From contig NZ_AUIH01000024.1 of the NCBI RefSeq assembly GCF_000423605.1, positions 1 through 64,000 of the forward strand: 64,000 nt of DNA, written 5' to 3'. Positions 24,649-34,785 of the stretch are shown here, in pieces. The stretch is from Saccharospirillum impatiens DSM 12546 (GTDB taxonomy: Bacteria > Pseudomonadota > Gammaproteobacteria > Pseudomonadales > Natronospirillaceae). A program made the position numbers and the translations under genes. The stretch's first letter is position 1, and the number at the start of each line of letters is the position of its first letter. The notes beneath the pieces were generated by a model. That model searched no databases. It worked only from the letters and a program-made list of their open reading frames with translations, and was not told the DNA's origin.

Positions 24649-25017
24649 TTACAGAACTTCCGGCGCCAGGGAAATGATTTTCATAAATTTCTCATTACGC
24701 AGTTCACGGGTTACCGGGCCAAAGATCCGGGTGCCGATCGGGGCGTGCTGAGTGTTAAGTAACACCGCAGAGTTGGTGTCAAAACGGATCACTGATCCGT
24801 CCGGGCGACGTACACCCTTACGCGTGCGCACAACAACCGCGTTCATGACCTGACCTTTTTTGACCTTGCCGCGAGGAATTGCTTCCTTCACGGAGACCTT
24901 GATCAAGTCACCAATGCCGGCATAACGACGGTGTGAGCCGCCCAACACCTTGATGCACTGGACACGCTTGGCACCGCTGTTATCCGCAACGTCTAAAACG
25001 GTTTCTGTTTGAATCAT
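24649..25017 (-). CDS. rplN: 50S ribosomal protein L14
   Basis: 122-aa intersubunit-bridge protein. Seen: [27 protein letters not shown] and C-terminal [12 protein letters not shown]. First gene of the classical spc operon; no separate promoter was visible in the 21-nt gap after rpsQ, so it is read through from S10. Confidence 0.98.
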   Translation of the reverse strand: MIQTETVLDVADNSGAKRVQCIKVLGGSHRRYAGIGDLIKVSVKEAIPRGKVKKGQVMNAVVVRTRKGVRRPDGSVIRFDTNSAVLLNTQHAPIGTRIFGPVTRELRNEKFMKIISLAPEVL

Positions 25018-25038
25018 CTCTCAAACTCCCAGGCGCTG

Positions 25039-25299
25039 TTAAACGGTAGTCGCACGTTCTTCAACGCGAACCAGACGCCAAGTCTTCGACTTGGACAAAG
25101 GACGGCATTCTTCGATGGTGACGAAGTCGCCGATCTGGCACTCATTGTTTTCATCGTGCGCATGCATTTTGGTAGAACGCTTAACGATTTTCCCGTAAAT
25201 CGGGTGTGTAACCGTACGCTCAATCTTTACGGTAACGGTCTTGTCCGCCTTGTTGCTGACGACCTGACCGGTAACGGTACGGGCTGTTTGTTCAGACAT
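25039..25299 (-). CDS. rpsQ: 30S ribosomal protein S17
   Basis: 86-aa primary 16S rRNA binder of the OB-fold type. Seen: [18 protein letters not shown] and [20 protein letters not shown]. The ATG at 25299 follows AGGTG at good spacing; a TTG two codons earlier is less likely. Last gene of the S10 operon. Confidence 0.97.
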   Translation of the reverse strand: MSEQTARTVTGQVVSNKADKTVTVKIERTVTHPIYGKIVKRSTKMHAHDENNECQIGDFVTIEECRPLSKSKTWRLVRVEERATTV

Positions 25300-25301
25300 A
25301 T

Positions 25302-25493
25302 TCAAGCACCTGCTTTCTGAGTCAATACTGTTTTGACACGAGCGATGTCCTTGCGGACTTGCTTCAGCAGATGCGTCTGAGTCAACTGACCCGTCGCTTT
25401 TTGCATGCGATATTTGAACTGATCGCGAAGCAACTCCAACAGGGTGTTATTCAGCTCGTCTACGGACTTTTCACGAAGATCACTAGCGTTCAT
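25302..25493 (-). CDS. rpmC: 50S ribosomal protein L29
   Basis: 63-aa helical protein at the tunnel exit, near the trigger factor and SRP site. Seen: [31 protein letters not shown] in order, cut for length. Its first base is shared with the rplP stop (1-nt overlap). Confidence 0.97.
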   Translation of the reverse strand: MNASDLREKSVDELNNTLLELLRDQFKYRMQKATGQLTQTHLLKQVRKDIARVKTVLTQKAGA

Positions 25494-25906
25494 TACATCA
25501 CCTGCCGTTTAACAACAACGGTCGATACTGGCAATTTGGCAGCTGCAAGGCGGAACGCCTCCAGTGCTACGTCTTCACCAACACCTTCCATTTCGTACAA
25601 GACTTTACCGGGCTGAATCTGAGCTACCCAGTACTCTACGTTACCCTTACCTTTACCCATCCGAACTTCCAAGGGCTTCTTGGAAATGGGCTTGTCCGGG
25701 AAAACGCGGATCCAGATCTTGCCGCCACGTTTAATATGACGTGTCATTGCGCGACGTGCAGCTTCGATTTGACGAGCTGTAATGCGTCCGCGACCTGTTG
25801 CCTTCAGCGCGTACTCGCCGAAGCTCACTTTACTACCGCGAAGTGCCAGACCGCGGTTGCGGCCCTTTTGCACTTTGCGGAATTTTGTACGTTTAGGTTG
25901 CAGCAT
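25493..25906 (-). CDS. rplP: 50S ribosomal protein L16
   Basis: 137-aa protein near the A-site tRNA elbow and peptidyl transferase centre. Seen: [19 protein letters not shown] start and [19 protein letters not shown]. Arg81, the hydroxylated residue in E. coli, lies in the matching GKG region. 11 nt after rpsC. Confidence 0.98.
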   Translation of the reverse strand: MLQPKRTKFRKVQKGRNRGLALRGSKVSFGEYALKATGRGRITARQIEAARRAMTRHIKRGGKIWIRVFPDKPISKKPLEVRMGKGKGNVEYWVAQIQPGKVLYEMEGVGEDVALEAFRLAAAKLPVSTVVVKRQVM

Positions 25907-25917
25907 CTACGTACTCC

Positions 25918-26601
25918 TTACCGTGAAGCCTTTTTCTTGGGCGCCTTGGCTTGAGCACGAACTTGCTCGATACCACCCAGGATTTCGCCTTTGAAAATCC
26001 ACACTTTGATACCGATCACACCATAAGTGGTGTGTGCTTCGGCCGTAGCGTAGTCGATGTCAGCACGCAGCGTGTGCAAGGGAACGCGACCTTCGAGATA
26101 CCACTCGGTACGCGCAATCTCAGCACCACCCAAACGGCCACTGACCTGAATCCGAACACCTTTCGCGCCATTGCGCATCGCGTTCTGCATCACACGCTTC
26201 ATAGCGCGGCGGAACATGACACGACGCTCGAGCTGGCCAGCTACAGACTGGGCAACCAGTTTGGAGTCCAGATCAGGCTTGCGGATCTCTTCGATGTTGA
26301 TGTGCACCGGAATCCCCATCATGGCGGATACTTCCTGGCGCAGCACTTCAACATCTTCACCTTTCTTGCCGATGACAATGCCAGGCCGAGCGGTGTGGAT
26401 GGTGATTTTGGCGTTCTGTGCAGGACGCTCAATCACGATTTTACTTACTGACGCTTTTTCCAGTTTCTTCTCCAGGTAGCTACGAACCTGAATATCATTC
26501 AGCAGCTTCTTGGAGTAGTCCTTGGAGTCGGCATACCAGACCGAACTGTGGTCTTTAGTGATGCCGAGCCGGATCCCGGTGGGATGTACTTTCTGGCCCA
26601 T
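25918..26601 (-). CDS. rpsC: 30S ribosomal protein S3
   Basis: 227-aa mRNA-entry protein. Seen: [14 protein letters not shown] start, KH domain with [17 protein letters not shown], and C-terminal Lys-rich tail. Close to E. coli length (233). 14 nt after rplV. Confidence 0.98.
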   Translation of the reverse strand: MGQKVHPTGIRLGITKDHSSVWYADSKDYSKKLLNDIQVRSYLEKKLEKASVSKIVIERPAQNAKITIHTARPGIVIGKKGEDVEVLRQEVSAMMGIPVHINIEEIRKPDLDSKLVAQSVAGQLERRVMFRRAMKRVMQNAMRNGAKGVRIQVSGRLGGAEIARTEWYLEGRVPLHTLRADIDYATAEAHTTYGVIGIKVWIFKGEILGGIEQVRAQAKAPKKKASR

Positions 26602-26615
26602 CTGTCATTCTCCCC

Positions 26616-26948
26616 TTATTTCTCGGCAACCTTGACCGTTATGTGGCTCGTACGCTTAAAGATACGATCAGCACGGCCTTTAGCACGCGGACGGATACGC
26701 TTCATGGTCATGCCTTCATCTACAAAGATGGAGGCAACTGAAAGCTCATCAACGTCTGCACCGTCATTGTGTTCTGCATTCGCAATGGCCGATTCCAGAA
26801 CCTTCTTGACGATTGCAGCACCTTTTTGGGGGCTGAATGTCAGCAGATCCAGGGCTTCCGCCACTGACTTTCCGCGAATCATGTCTGCTACAAGTCGACC
26901 TTTCTGAGCAGACAATCGAGCGCCGCGTAATACAGCTTGTGTTTCCAT
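26616..26948 (-). CDS. rplV: 50S ribosomal protein L22
   Basis: 110-aa exit-tunnel protein whose hairpin lines the tunnel constriction. Seen: [20 protein letters not shown] and the extended loop [18 protein letters not shown], with no change suggestive of macrolide resistance. Two ATGs in tandem; the second (26948) matches the family N-terminus METQ and has the better spacing. Confidence 0.97.
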   Translation of the reverse strand: METQAVLRGARLSAQKGRLVADMIRGKSVAEALDLLTFSPQKGAAIVKKVLESAIANAEHNDGADVDELSVASIFVDEGMTMKRIRPRAKGRADRIFKRTSHITVKVAEK

Positions 26949-26963
26949 CATGTCTACCCTCTA

Positions 26964-27239
26964 TTACCGCTTAGCCTTCTTGTCCGCAACATGACCCTTA
27001 TAGGTACGAGTCAGCGCGAATTCACCCAACTTATGACCCACCATGTCCTCTGTGACATAAACAGGTACATGTTGACGGCCATTATGGACTGCAAAGGTCA
27101 ACCCGACGAATTCCGGGAAGATTGTGGAGCGACGCGACCAGGTTTTCAGGGGCCGTTTGTCACCGTTTTCCAGTGCAGCCTCTACCTTCTTCATCAAGTG
27201 CAGGTCGACGAATGGACCCTTCTTAAGTGAACGTGGCAC
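26964..27239 (-). CDS. rpsS: 30S ribosomal protein S19
   Basis: 91-aa head protein paired with S13. Seen: [19 protein letters not shown] start and [23 protein letters not shown], cut for length. Same size as E. coli S19 (92). 21 nt after rplB. Confidence 0.98.
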   Translation of the reverse strand: MPRSLKKGPFVDLHLMKKVEAALENGDKRPLKTWSRRSTIFPEFVGLTFAVHNGRQHVPVYVTEDMVGHKLGEFALTRTYKGHVADKKAKR

Positions 27240-27260
27240 AGCCTTTTCCTCTTATTTCAG

Positions 27261-28088
27261 TTACTTCGAAGAACGACGACGAACGATGTACTTGTCCGTG
27301 CGCTTGTTCTTACGAGTTTTGTATCCCTTGGTGGGAACACCCCAAGGCGTGACCGGATGACGTCCACCCGAGGTTTTACCTTCACCACCACCGTGCGGGT
27401 GATCGACCGGGTTCATGACAACACCACGAACCGTCGGACGGACACCACGCCAGCGAGTAGCACCGGCTTTACCCAATACACGCAAGCTATGTTCAGAGTT
27501 GCTCACTTCACCCAGGGTGGCGCGGCAATCTGACAGAACTTTACGCATTTCACCGGAACGCAAACGCAATGTGGCATAAGTGCCTTCGCGCGCGACCAGC
27601 TGAGCTGAGTTACCAGCAGAGCGGACCATTTGGCCACCCTTACCAGGCTTCATCTCGATATTGTGAATAGTCGAACCCAAAGGAATGCTGCGCAGTGGCA
27701 TGGTGTTGCCCACTTTAATTGGCGCGTGCTCTCCGGATACGATCTGATCACCTGCCGTCAAACCGGCCGGCGCCAGGATGTAACGACGTTCACCGTCTGC
27801 GTACAGAACCAGGGCGATGTTCGCAGTCCGGTTCGGATCGTATTCCAGGCGCTCAACTTTGGCATTGATGCCATCTTTGTTGCGCTTGAAATCAACCTTG
27901 CGGTAATGCGACTTGTGACCACCACCAATGTGACGCGTGGTAATGCGCCCCATGTTGTTACGGCCACCGCTCTTGGACTGCTTTTCAACCAGAGGCGCAT
28001 AAGGCGCACCAGTGTGCAGTTCGGCGTTGTAAGTCTTGATAACGTGACGACGTCCAGCTGACGTCGGCTTTGCTTTAACAATAGCCAT
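27261..28088 (-). CDS. rplB: 50S ribosomal protein L2
   Basis: 275-aa protein needed for subunit joining and peptidyl transfer. Seen: [18 protein letters not shown] start and the universally conserved [11 protein letters not shown] motif (about 228-238) with the functional His. The ATG at 28088 matches the family start; an in-frame TTG three codons upstream is not needed. Confidence 0.98.
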   Translation of the reverse strand: MAIVKAKPTSAGRRHVIKTYNAELHTGAPYAPLVEKQSKSGGRNNMGRITTRHIGGGHKSHYRKVDFKRNKDGINAKVERLEYDPNRTANIALVLYADGERRYILAPAGLTAGDQIVSGEHAPIKVGNTMPLRSIPLGSTIHNIEMKPGKGGQMVRSAGNSAQLVAREGTYATLRLRSGEMRKVLSDCRATLGEVSNSEHSLRVLGKAGATRWRGVRPTVRGVVMNPVDHPHGGGEGKTSGGRHPVTPWGVPTKGYKTRKNKRTDKYIVRRRSSK

Positions 28089-28105
28089 TGTTCGCAACCC
28101 CTACC

Positions 28106-28402
28106 TTATTCTGCCGCCAGGAAATCAATTTCTTGGCCTTCAGCCAGACGAACATAGGCTTTTTTAACGTCGTTACGCTTACCAACGCCGCGCTGAGTGC
28201 GCTTTACCTTGCCCTTCTGAATCAGAGTGTGAACAGACTGAACTTTAACTTCGAACAGCTGCTCAACGGCCTTCTTGATTTCCGGCTTAGTTGCATCCTT
28301 AGCCACACGAAATACGTATTGGCCAGTGCCTTCCGCTACGATGGTCGCTTTTTCGGAGATGTGCGGACCGTAAACGACCTGATAGATACGTTCCTGGTTC
28401 AT
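28106..28402 (-). CDS. rplW: 50S ribosomal protein L23
   Basis: 98-aa exit-site protein that docks trigger factor and SRP. Seen: [20 protein letters not shown] and [19 protein letters not shown]. Overlaps the rplD stop by 4 nt. Confidence 0.98.
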   Translation of the reverse strand: MNQERIYQVVYGPHISEKATIVAEGTGQYVFRVAKDATKPEIKKAVEQLFEVKVQSVHTLIQKGKVKRTQRGVGKRNDVKKAYVRLAEGQEIDFLAAE

Positions 28403-29007
28403 GCCAAAACCTCCTCAAGCTTCTTGAGCGCGGCAACAGTAATGACCACTTTTTCGTAGGCCACCAGGCTTACCGGGTTAATGCCAGCGACATCGCTGAC
28501 TTCAACGTGCGGTACGTTGCGAGCAGACAAGTACAGGTTTGAATCAACGTCGTCAGACACGATCAAAGCATTGCTTACGTCCAGTTCTTTCATCTTGGAC
28601 AGAAACGCTTTGGTCTTTGGCTGATCAATACCCAGACCTTCAACCACGATCAGACGGTCCTGACGGACCAGTTCAGACAGGATTGATTTCATCGCACCAC
28701 GGTACATTTTACGGTTTACTTTTTGCGACCAGTCCTGAGGACGGGCTGCAAAAGTCTTACCGCCGCCAACCCAGATAGGCGAGCGAATGGTACCGGCACG
28801 AGCACGGCCTGTGCCTTTTTGACGCCAGGGCTTTTTACCGCCACCAGCTACATCAGAGCGACTCTTCTGAGCACGACTGCCTTGACGGCCGCCTGCAAGA
28901 AAAGCGTTAACGACCTGATGAACCAGGGCTTCATTGAATTCTTTGCCGAACGTCGCGTCGGAAACTTCAACCTTGGCGCTGGCTTGTCCTGCAATATTAA
29001 TATCCAT
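28399..29007 (-). CDS. rplD: 50S ribosomal protein L4
   Basis: 202-aa exit-tunnel protein; in E. coli also the S10-operon repressor. Seen: central loop [21 protein letters not shown] with the tunnel-lining segment unaltered, and [14 protein letters not shown]. The short S10 leader here leaves little room for an E. coli-like L4 site. 10 nt after rplC. Confidence 0.98.
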   Translation of the reverse strand: MDINIAGQASAKVEVSDATFGKEFNEALVHQVVNAFLAGGRQGSRAQKSRSDVAGGGKKPWRQKGTGRARAGTIRSPIWVGGGKTFAARPQDWSQKVNRKMYRGAMKSILSELVRQDRLIVVEGLGIDQPKTKAFLSKMKELDVSNALIVSDDVDSNLYLSARNVPHVEVSDVAGINPVSLVAYEKVVITVAALKKLEEVLA

Positions 29008-29017
29008 TGCTTACCTC

Positions 29018-29650
29018 TTAGCCTTTAACCGCGGGTTGAACAACAACGTGAGAACCTGTTGCACCGGGTAATGCACCCTTAATCAACAACAAGTTACGCT
29101 CTGCATCGACGCGTACGATCTCAAGAGACTGAACCGTTGAGCGCTCAGCACCCATGTGACCAGACATCTTTTTGCCTTTCCACACACGACCTGGGGTCTG
29201 GCACTGGCCGATGGAGCCCGGTGCGCGGTGAGACAGTGAGTTACCGTGAGTGGCGTCTTGCATGCTGAAGTTGTGGCGCTTGATCGCACCAGCGAAGCCT
29301 TTACCCTTGGAGGTTCCGGTCACATCAACACGCTGACCTGCTTCGAACAGGACAACCGTCAATTCTTCGCCAGCCTTCAATTCGGCTGCTTCTTTCAGAG
29401 TGAATTCACGAGTGAATACACCGGCTTCGACACTGGCTTTCGCATAGTGCCCTGCCTGAGACTTGGTGACGCGATTGGCACGACGAGTACCAGCGGTTAG
29501 CTGGACTGCATAGTAGCCATCGGTTTCCACGCTCTTTATTTGCGAGACCCGGTTGGGCTCGACTTCTACGACGGTCACTGGTATTGAAACGCCATCTTCT
29601 GTGAAGACGCGAGTCATGCCAGTCTTACGACCAATCAGACCAATTGACAT
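29018..29650 (-). CDS. rplC: 50S ribosomal protein L3
   Basis: 210-aa early assembly protein near the peptidyl transferase centre. Seen: [20 protein letters not shown] start and [25 protein letters not shown] in the loop that reaches the catalytic centre, cut for length; Gln at the methylated position is present. 114 nt after rpsJ. Confidence 0.98.
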   Translation of the reverse strand: MSIGLIGRKTGMTRVFTEDGVSIPVTVVEVEPNRVSQIKSVETDGYYAVQLTAGTRRANRVTKSQAGHYAKASVEAGVFTREFTLKEAAELKAGEELTVVLFEAGQRVDVTGTSKGKGFAGAIKRHNFSMQDATHGNSLSHRAPGSIGQCQTPGRVWKGKKMSGHMGAERSTVQSLEIVRVDAERNLLLIKGALPGATGSHVVVQPAVKG

Positions 29651-29764
29651 TTCTTTCTTTCCTCTATGTACGGGGCTAAAACCCGCTATGGCCGCCCAGT
29701 TACTGCGCCTGTAACCACTTTTGGATCAACTGCAGCTTGGGCTGTTACATTAGAGACTCAGCGA

Positions 29765-30076
29765 TTAGCCGAGGCTAATCTGTACGTCCACACCTGCCGC
29801 CAAGTCCAACTTCATCAACGCATCTACGGTCTTTTCAGTTGGCTCAACGATATCCAGCATGCGCTTGTGAGTACGAATTTCGTACTGATCGCGCGCATCC
29901 TTGTTCACGTGCGGAGAGACCAGCACGGTGTAGCGTTCTCTGCGAGTCGGCAACGGGATCGGACCCCGCACCTGTGCACCAGTACGCTTAGCCGTATCGA
30001 CGATCTCCTGAGTCGAAGCATCGATCAGGCGATGATCGAACGCCTTCAAGCGTATTCTGATCTTTTGGTTCTGCAT
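29765..30076 (-). CDS. rpsJ: 30S ribosomal protein S10 / NusE
   Basis: 103-aa head protein that also serves as NusE in antitermination with NusB and NusG. Seen: [19 protein letters not shown] and [23 protein letters not shown], cut for length. Length equals E. coli S10. First gene of the S10 operon, about 53 nt after the predicted start site. Confidence 0.98.
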   Translation of the reverse strand: MQNQKIRIRLKAFDHRLIDASTQEIVDTAKRTGAQVRGPIPLPTRRERYTVLVSPHVNKDARDQYEIRTHKRMLDIVEPTEKTVDALMKLDLAAGVDVQISLG

Positions 30077-30136
30077 GTGACCAAAGCTCCAAGATTGTTA
30101 AACAGCAATATACCCCCGGGAAATCAGGGGAGGCGT

Positions 30137-30165
30137 ATTGTATGTATCTTGAGCAGGGCTGTCAA
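30137..30165 (-). promoter_or_regulatory. Sigma70 promoter of the S10 operon
   Basis: Minus strand TTGACA (30165-30160), 17-nt spacer, TACAAT (30142-30137), near consensus, followed by a GC-rich discriminator (ACGCCTCCCC). It gives a leader of only about 53 nt before rpsJ. Confidence 0.85.
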
Positions 30166-30224
30166 CGGCGATTAGGAAAGGAGTTTTTGGGGAGGTTTCT
30201 ACTTGAAAATCAGAGGGTTAAAGC

Positions 30225-30254
30225 AAAAGAGGCGCCATGAGGCGCCTCTTTTTT
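30225..30254. terminator. Terminator between tufA and the S10 operon
   Basis: AAGAGGCGCC/GGCGCCTCTT, a 10-bp stem with a 4-nt loop, flanked by AAAA on one side and TTTT on the other, so bidirectional. On the minus strand it ends str-operon transcription about 70 nt past the tufA stop and before the S10 promoter. Confidence 0.85.
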
Positions 30255-30255
30255 A

Positions 30256-30325
30256 GCTGCGAGCTTTAAGCTTCGAGCTGCGAGCCGTTACTAATCGCTC
30301 ATAGCTCTCAGCTCGACGCTCCGCT
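30256..30325 (-). repeat. 3' flank shared by both tuf genes, copy 1
   Basis: The 70 nt directly past the tufA stop aligns without gaps to the 70 nt past the tufB stop (47284-47353), about 73% identical, with a 20-nt block CGCTCATAGCTCTCAGCTC nearly at the gene end. It also contains AGCT/GAGC-rich repeats. It is either a relic of the tuf duplication or maintained by gene conversion. Confidence 0.6.
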
Positions 30326-31522
30326 TTACTTGATGATCTTCGCTACAACACCCGCACCTACGGTGCGGCCGCCTTCACGAATCGCAAAACGCAGACCTTC
30401 GTCCATCGCGATCGGAGCGATCAGGGTAACGTCCATCTTGACGTTATCGCCTGGCATGACCATCTCTACGCCTTCCGGCAGTTCACAGGCACCGGTTACG
30501 TCGGTGGTGCGGAAGTAGAACTGCGGACGGTAGCCTTTGAAGAATGGCGTGTGACGGCCACCTTCGTCTTTGCTCAGCACGTATACTTCAGCTTCGAACG
30601 TGGTGTGCGGCGTGATTGAACCCGGCTTGGCCAGTACCTGACCACGCTCGATGTCATCACGCTTGGTGCCACGCAGCAGCGCGCCAATGTTCTCACCGGC
30701 ACGACCTTCATCGAGCAGCTTGCGGAACATTTCAACACCGGTAACAACGGTCTTGGTGGTGTCGTGGATACCAATAACTTCCACTTCTTCACCAGACTTG
30801 ATGATGCCACGCTCAACACGACCGGTTACAACCGTACCGCGACCGGAGATCGAGAATACGTCTTCAATAGGCATCAGGAACGGCTGATCAATCGCGCGCT
30901 CCGGCTCTGGAATGTAGCTATCCAGCGCTTCAACCAGCTTCTTAACAGCGGTTGTGCCCATTTCGTTGTCGTCTTTGCCTTCCAGCGCCATCAGCGCAGA
31001 GCCGATGATGATCGGCGTGTCGTCGCCCGGGAAGTCATACATGGACAGCAGGTCACGCACTTCCATCTCAACCAGTTCCAGCAACTCGTCATCGTCGACC
31101 ATGTCCGCTTTGTTCAGGAACACAACGATGAAGGGTACGCCGACCTGACGGGACAGCAGGATGTGCTCACGCGTTTGCGGCATCGGGCCGTCAGCAGCGG
31201 AACAGACCAGGATAGCGCCGTCCATCTGAGCCGCACCGGTGATCATGTTTTTCACATAGTCGGCGTGGCCCGGGCAGTCAACGTGCGCATAGTGACGAGC
31301 CGGTGAATCGTATTCAACGTGAGAGGTCGCGATGGTGATACCACGCTCACGCTCTTCCGGTGCGTTGTCGATGCCGTCAAACGCAACGGAGGCGCCTGTG
31401 CCCCACACTTCGTGACAAACGCGCGTCAGCGCGGCGGTCAAAGTCGTTTTACCGTGGTCAACGTGACCGATGGTGCCGACGTTTACGTGCGGCTTGGTAC
31501 GTTCAAAAGTAGCCTTAGACAT
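30326..31522 (-). CDS. tuf: Elongation factor Tu, copy 1
   Basis: 398-aa GTPase bringing aminoacyl-tRNA to the ribosome. Seen: P-loop GHVDHGKT (19-26), switch [11 protein letters not shown] (82-90), NKAD (137-140), domains 2 and 3. Differs from the second copy at residues 145 (Asp/Glu), 308 (Thr/Arg) and 398 (Lys/Glu). Last gene of the str operon, 30 nt after fusA. Confidence 0.99.
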   Translation of the reverse strand: MSKATFERTKPHVNVGTIGHVDHGKTTLTAALTRVCHEVWGTGASVAFDGIDNAPEERERGITIATSHVEYDSPARHYAHVDCPGHADYVKNMITGAAQMDGAILVCSAADGPMPQTREHILLSRQVGVPFIVVFLNKADMVDDDELLELVEMEVRDLLSMYDFPGDDTPIIIGSALMALEGKDDNEMGTTAVKKLVEALDSYIPEPERAIDQPFLMPIEDVFSISGRGTVVTGRVERGIIKSGEEVEVIGIHDTTKTVVTGVEMFRKLLDEGRAGENIGALLRGTKRDDIERGQVLAKPGSITPHTTFEAEVYVLSKDEGGRHTPFFKGYRPQFYFRTTDVTGACELPEGVEMVMPGDNVKMDVTLIAPIAMDEGLRFAIREGGRTVGAGVVAKIIK

Positions 31523-31552
31523 GGTGTCTTCCTCTAAGTTAGCTCAAAAAGA

Positions 31553-33652
31553 TCAAGACTTCTTGATAATTTCTTCAACGATGTTCATCGGGGCTTCTTT
31601 GTAGCCTGAGAATTCCATCACGTAAGAGGCACGGCCCTGAGACATGGAACGCAGGTCCGTAGCGTATCCGAACATTTCGGACAGTGGCACCTCAGCATTG
31701 ATGATCTTGCCCGACGGGCTGTCTTCCATGCCTGAAACTGTGCCGCGACGACGGTTAAGGTCGCCCATAACGTCACCCATGTAGTCTTCCGGTGTTACCA
31801 CCTCAACACTCATCATGGGCTCAAGCAATGCCGGGCTCGCCTGTTCCTTCAACTTTTTGACAGCCATGGAGGCAGCCACTTTAAAGGCCATCTCGTTGGA
31901 GTCAACATCGTGGTAGGAACCGTCATGAAGAGTGGCTTTCATGCCGAGCAGTGGATAGCCCGCCAGAATACCGTTCTTCATTTGCTCCTGGATACCTTTC
32001 TCAACCGCAGGGATGTACTCCTTCGGTACGGAACCACCAACGATTTCGTTGACGAAAACCAGCTTTTCGGCATTCTCGTCGTCAGCTGGTTCAAACTTGA
32101 TCACAACGTGACCGTATTGACCGCGACCACCCGACTGCTTGGCAAACTTGGAGTCGATATCACATGCATTGCGAATCCGCTCACGATAGGCGACCTGAGG
32201 TGCACCAACGTTTGCTTCGACTTTAAATTCGCGCTTCATCCGGTCAACCAGAACGTCCAGGTGCAATTCACCCTGACCGCCAATGATGGTTTGGCCGGTT
32301 TCTTCGTCGGTACGAACCGTAAAAGAGGGATCTTCCTGAGCCAGTTTGCCCAGAGCAATACCCATCTTTTCCTGGTCTGCTTTCGACTTCGGCTCAACGG
32401 CTACGTGAATAACCGGATCCGGGAAGTCCATGCGCTCCAGGGTAATCGGGTTGGCCGGGTCACACAAAGTGTCACCTGTGGTCACATCCTTCATACCGAT
32501 CAGTGCGCCGATGTCGCCAGCCAGCAGCTCTTTGATCTCTTCACGGTTGTTTGAGTGCATCTGCACCATACGACCAACGCGCTCGCGCTTGCCTTTAACC
32601 GGGTTGAGGATCTGATCACCGCTCTTGACGACACCGCCGTATACGCGGATGAACGTCAATGTTCCGACAAAGGGGTCTGTCGCGATTTTGAACGCCAGCG
32701 CGTTAAACGGGGCATCATCATCAACCTTGACCGCTTTCATCGTCTCGCCGTCATCAAGGGTACCCTCGATGGCACGGACCTGAGTCGGTGAAGGCATGTA
32801 TTCGATAACGCTGTCCAGTACCGCCTGAACGCCTTTGTTTTTAAAGGCAGAGCCGCAGTGAGTCAGAACGATTTCACCGGCCAGGGTACGTATGCGCAAA
32901 CCAGCCTTGATGTCGTCTTCCTCAAGAGTCTCAGACTCCATGTACTTTTCCATCAGTTCGTCGTTGGCTTCAGCCGCAGCTTCTACCATCTGAACACGGA
33001 ATTCTTCAGCCTTTTCCTGCAGATTTGCCGGAATATCTTCCAGCGTAAAGGTCATGCCCTGGTCTTCTTCATTCCAGATAATGGCCTTCATCTTAACCAG
33101 GTCAATCACGCCTGAGAACTCGTCTTCCGCACCGATCGGAATCTGAATCGGTACCGGGTTTGCACCCAGACGCTCTTTCAGCTGCTTGACGACGCGGTAG
33201 AAGTCAGCACCGGCACGGTCCATCTTGTTGACGAATACCATGCGCGGAACTTCGTAGCGGTTAGCCTGACGCCATACGGTCTCAGTCTGCGGTTGTACGC
33301 CTGAAGAACCACACAACACAACAACAGCACCGTCAAGCACCCGCAGTGAACGCTCAACTTCAATGGTGAAGTCAACGTGCCCCGGAGTGTCGATGATGTT
33401 GATGCGGTGTTCATCGAACTGCTTGGCCATACCTTGCCAGAAACAGGTAGTCGCAGCCGAGGTAATGGTAATACCCCGCTCCTGCTCCTGCTCCATCCAG
33501 TCCATGGTGGCGGCGCCATCATGGACTTCACCGATCTTGTGCGACAAGCCGGTGTAAAAAAGTACGCGCTCGGTAGTCGTCGTCTTACCGGCGTCTACGT
33601 GCGCGACGATACCAATGTTACGGTACCGGTTAAGCGGAGTTTTACGAGCCAC
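31553..33652 (-). CDS. fusA: Elongation factor G
   Basis: 699-aa translocase GTPase. Seen: P-loop [13 protein letters not shown] (17-29), DTPGHVDFT switch [12 protein letters not shown], then domains II to V with GYVMEFSGY near the C-terminus. Length is that of the E. coli housekeeping form (704). 38 nt after rpsG. Confidence 0.99.
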   Translation of the reverse strand: MARKTPLNRYRNIGIVAHVDAGKTTTTERVLFYTGLSHKIGEVHDGAATMDWMEQEQERGITITSAATTCFWQGMAKQFDEHRINIIDTPGHVDFTIEVERSLRVLDGAVVVLCGSSGVQPQTETVWRQANRYEVPRMVFVNKMDRAGADFYRVVKQLKERLGANPVPIQIPIGAEDEFSGVIDLVKMKAIIWNEEDQGMTFTLEDIPANLQEKAEEFRVQMVEAAAEANDELMEKYMESETLEEDDIKAGLRIRTLAGEIVLTHCGSAFKNKGVQAVLDSVIEYMPSPTQVRAIEGTLDDGETMKAVKVDDDAPFNALAFKIATDPFVGTLTFIRVYGGVVKSGDQILNPVKGKRERVGRMVQMHSNNREEIKELLAGDIGALIGMKDVTTGDTLCDPANPITLERMDFPDPVIHVAVEPKSKADQEKMGIALGKLAQEDPSFTVRTDEETGQTIIGGQGELHLDVLVDRMKREFKVEANVGAPQVAYRERIRNACDIDSKFAKQSGGRGQYGHVVIKFEPADDENAEKLVFVNEIVGGSVPKEYIPAVEKGIQEQMKNGILAGYPLLGMKATLHDGSYHDVDSNEMAFKVAASMAVKKLKEQASPALLEPMMSVEVVTPEDYMGDVMGDLNRRRGTVSGMEDSPSGKIINAEVPLSEMFGYATDLRSMSQGRASYVMEFSGYKEAPMNIVEEIIKKS

Positions 33653-33690
33653 AACTCTTTCTCCTTAACAGAAAATGTTTGCTCTAAAGC

Positions 33691-34278
<588 letters not shown>

Positions 34279-34288
34279 TCAAATGGTT

Positions 34289-34663
34289 TTAGCCCTTAGG
34301 CCGCTTGGTACCGTACTTGGAACGTGCCTGCTTACGGTTGGCAACGCCAGACGTATCCAGTGAGCCACGAACCGTGTGGTAACGAACACCTGGCAAGTCT
34401 TTAACACGACCGCCACGGATCAGTACAACCGAGTGCTCTTGCAGGTTGTGACCTTCACCACCGATGTAGGATGACACCTCGAAACCATTTGTCAGTCGTA
34501 CACGACAAACTTTACGCAAAGCCGAGTTCGGCTTCTTCGGGGTGGTTGTGTACACACGGGTGCATACACCACGACGTTGCGGGCAGCCTTCGAGGGCCCG
34601 AACATCGCTTGCGACCGCTTTGCGCTTACGCGGCTTACGGACGAGCTGGTTAATTGTAGCCAT
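34289..34663 (-). CDS. rpsL: 30S ribosomal protein S12
   Basis: 124-aa decoding-centre protein. Seen: [20 protein letters not shown] and [17 protein letters not shown]; Lys at both streptomycin positions (43 and 88) is present, so the gene looks streptomycin-sensitive. First gene of the str operon. Confidence 0.99.
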   Translation of the reverse strand: MATINQLVRKPRKRKAVASDVRALEGCPQRRGVCTRVYTTTPKKPNSALRKVCRVRLTNGFEVSSYIGGEGHNLQEHSVVLIRGGRVKDLPGVRYHTVRGSLDTSGVANRKQARSKYGTKRPKG

Positions 34664-34703
34664 TAAAGCCTCTCTAAAAGTTCACTTCTCATTACACGAC
34701 AGC

Positions 34704-34727
34704 ACCCGGATGGCGAGCCAACCGGGT
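34704..34727 (-). other. Hairpin in the rpsL leader
   Basis: ACCCGG/CCGGGT with an inner TGG/CCA pair and a CTCG loop, lying between the predicted str-operon start site and rpsL. No T-run, so a leader structure of unknown role. Confidence 0.45.
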
Positions 34728-34743
34728 CCTGTAGGGAGCGCGC

Positions 34744-34772
34744 ATTTTAGTGATCGCGCATTTCTTAGTCAA
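34744..34772 (-). promoter_or_regulatory. Sigma70 promoter of the str operon
   Basis: Minus strand TTGACT (34772-34767), 17-nt spacer, TAAAAT (34749-34744), GC-rich discriminator GCGCGC. It starts 14 nt after the rpoC stop, so str transcription can start independently of the beta operon. Confidence 0.8.
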
Positions 34773-34785
34773 CGTAAGCGTTCGC

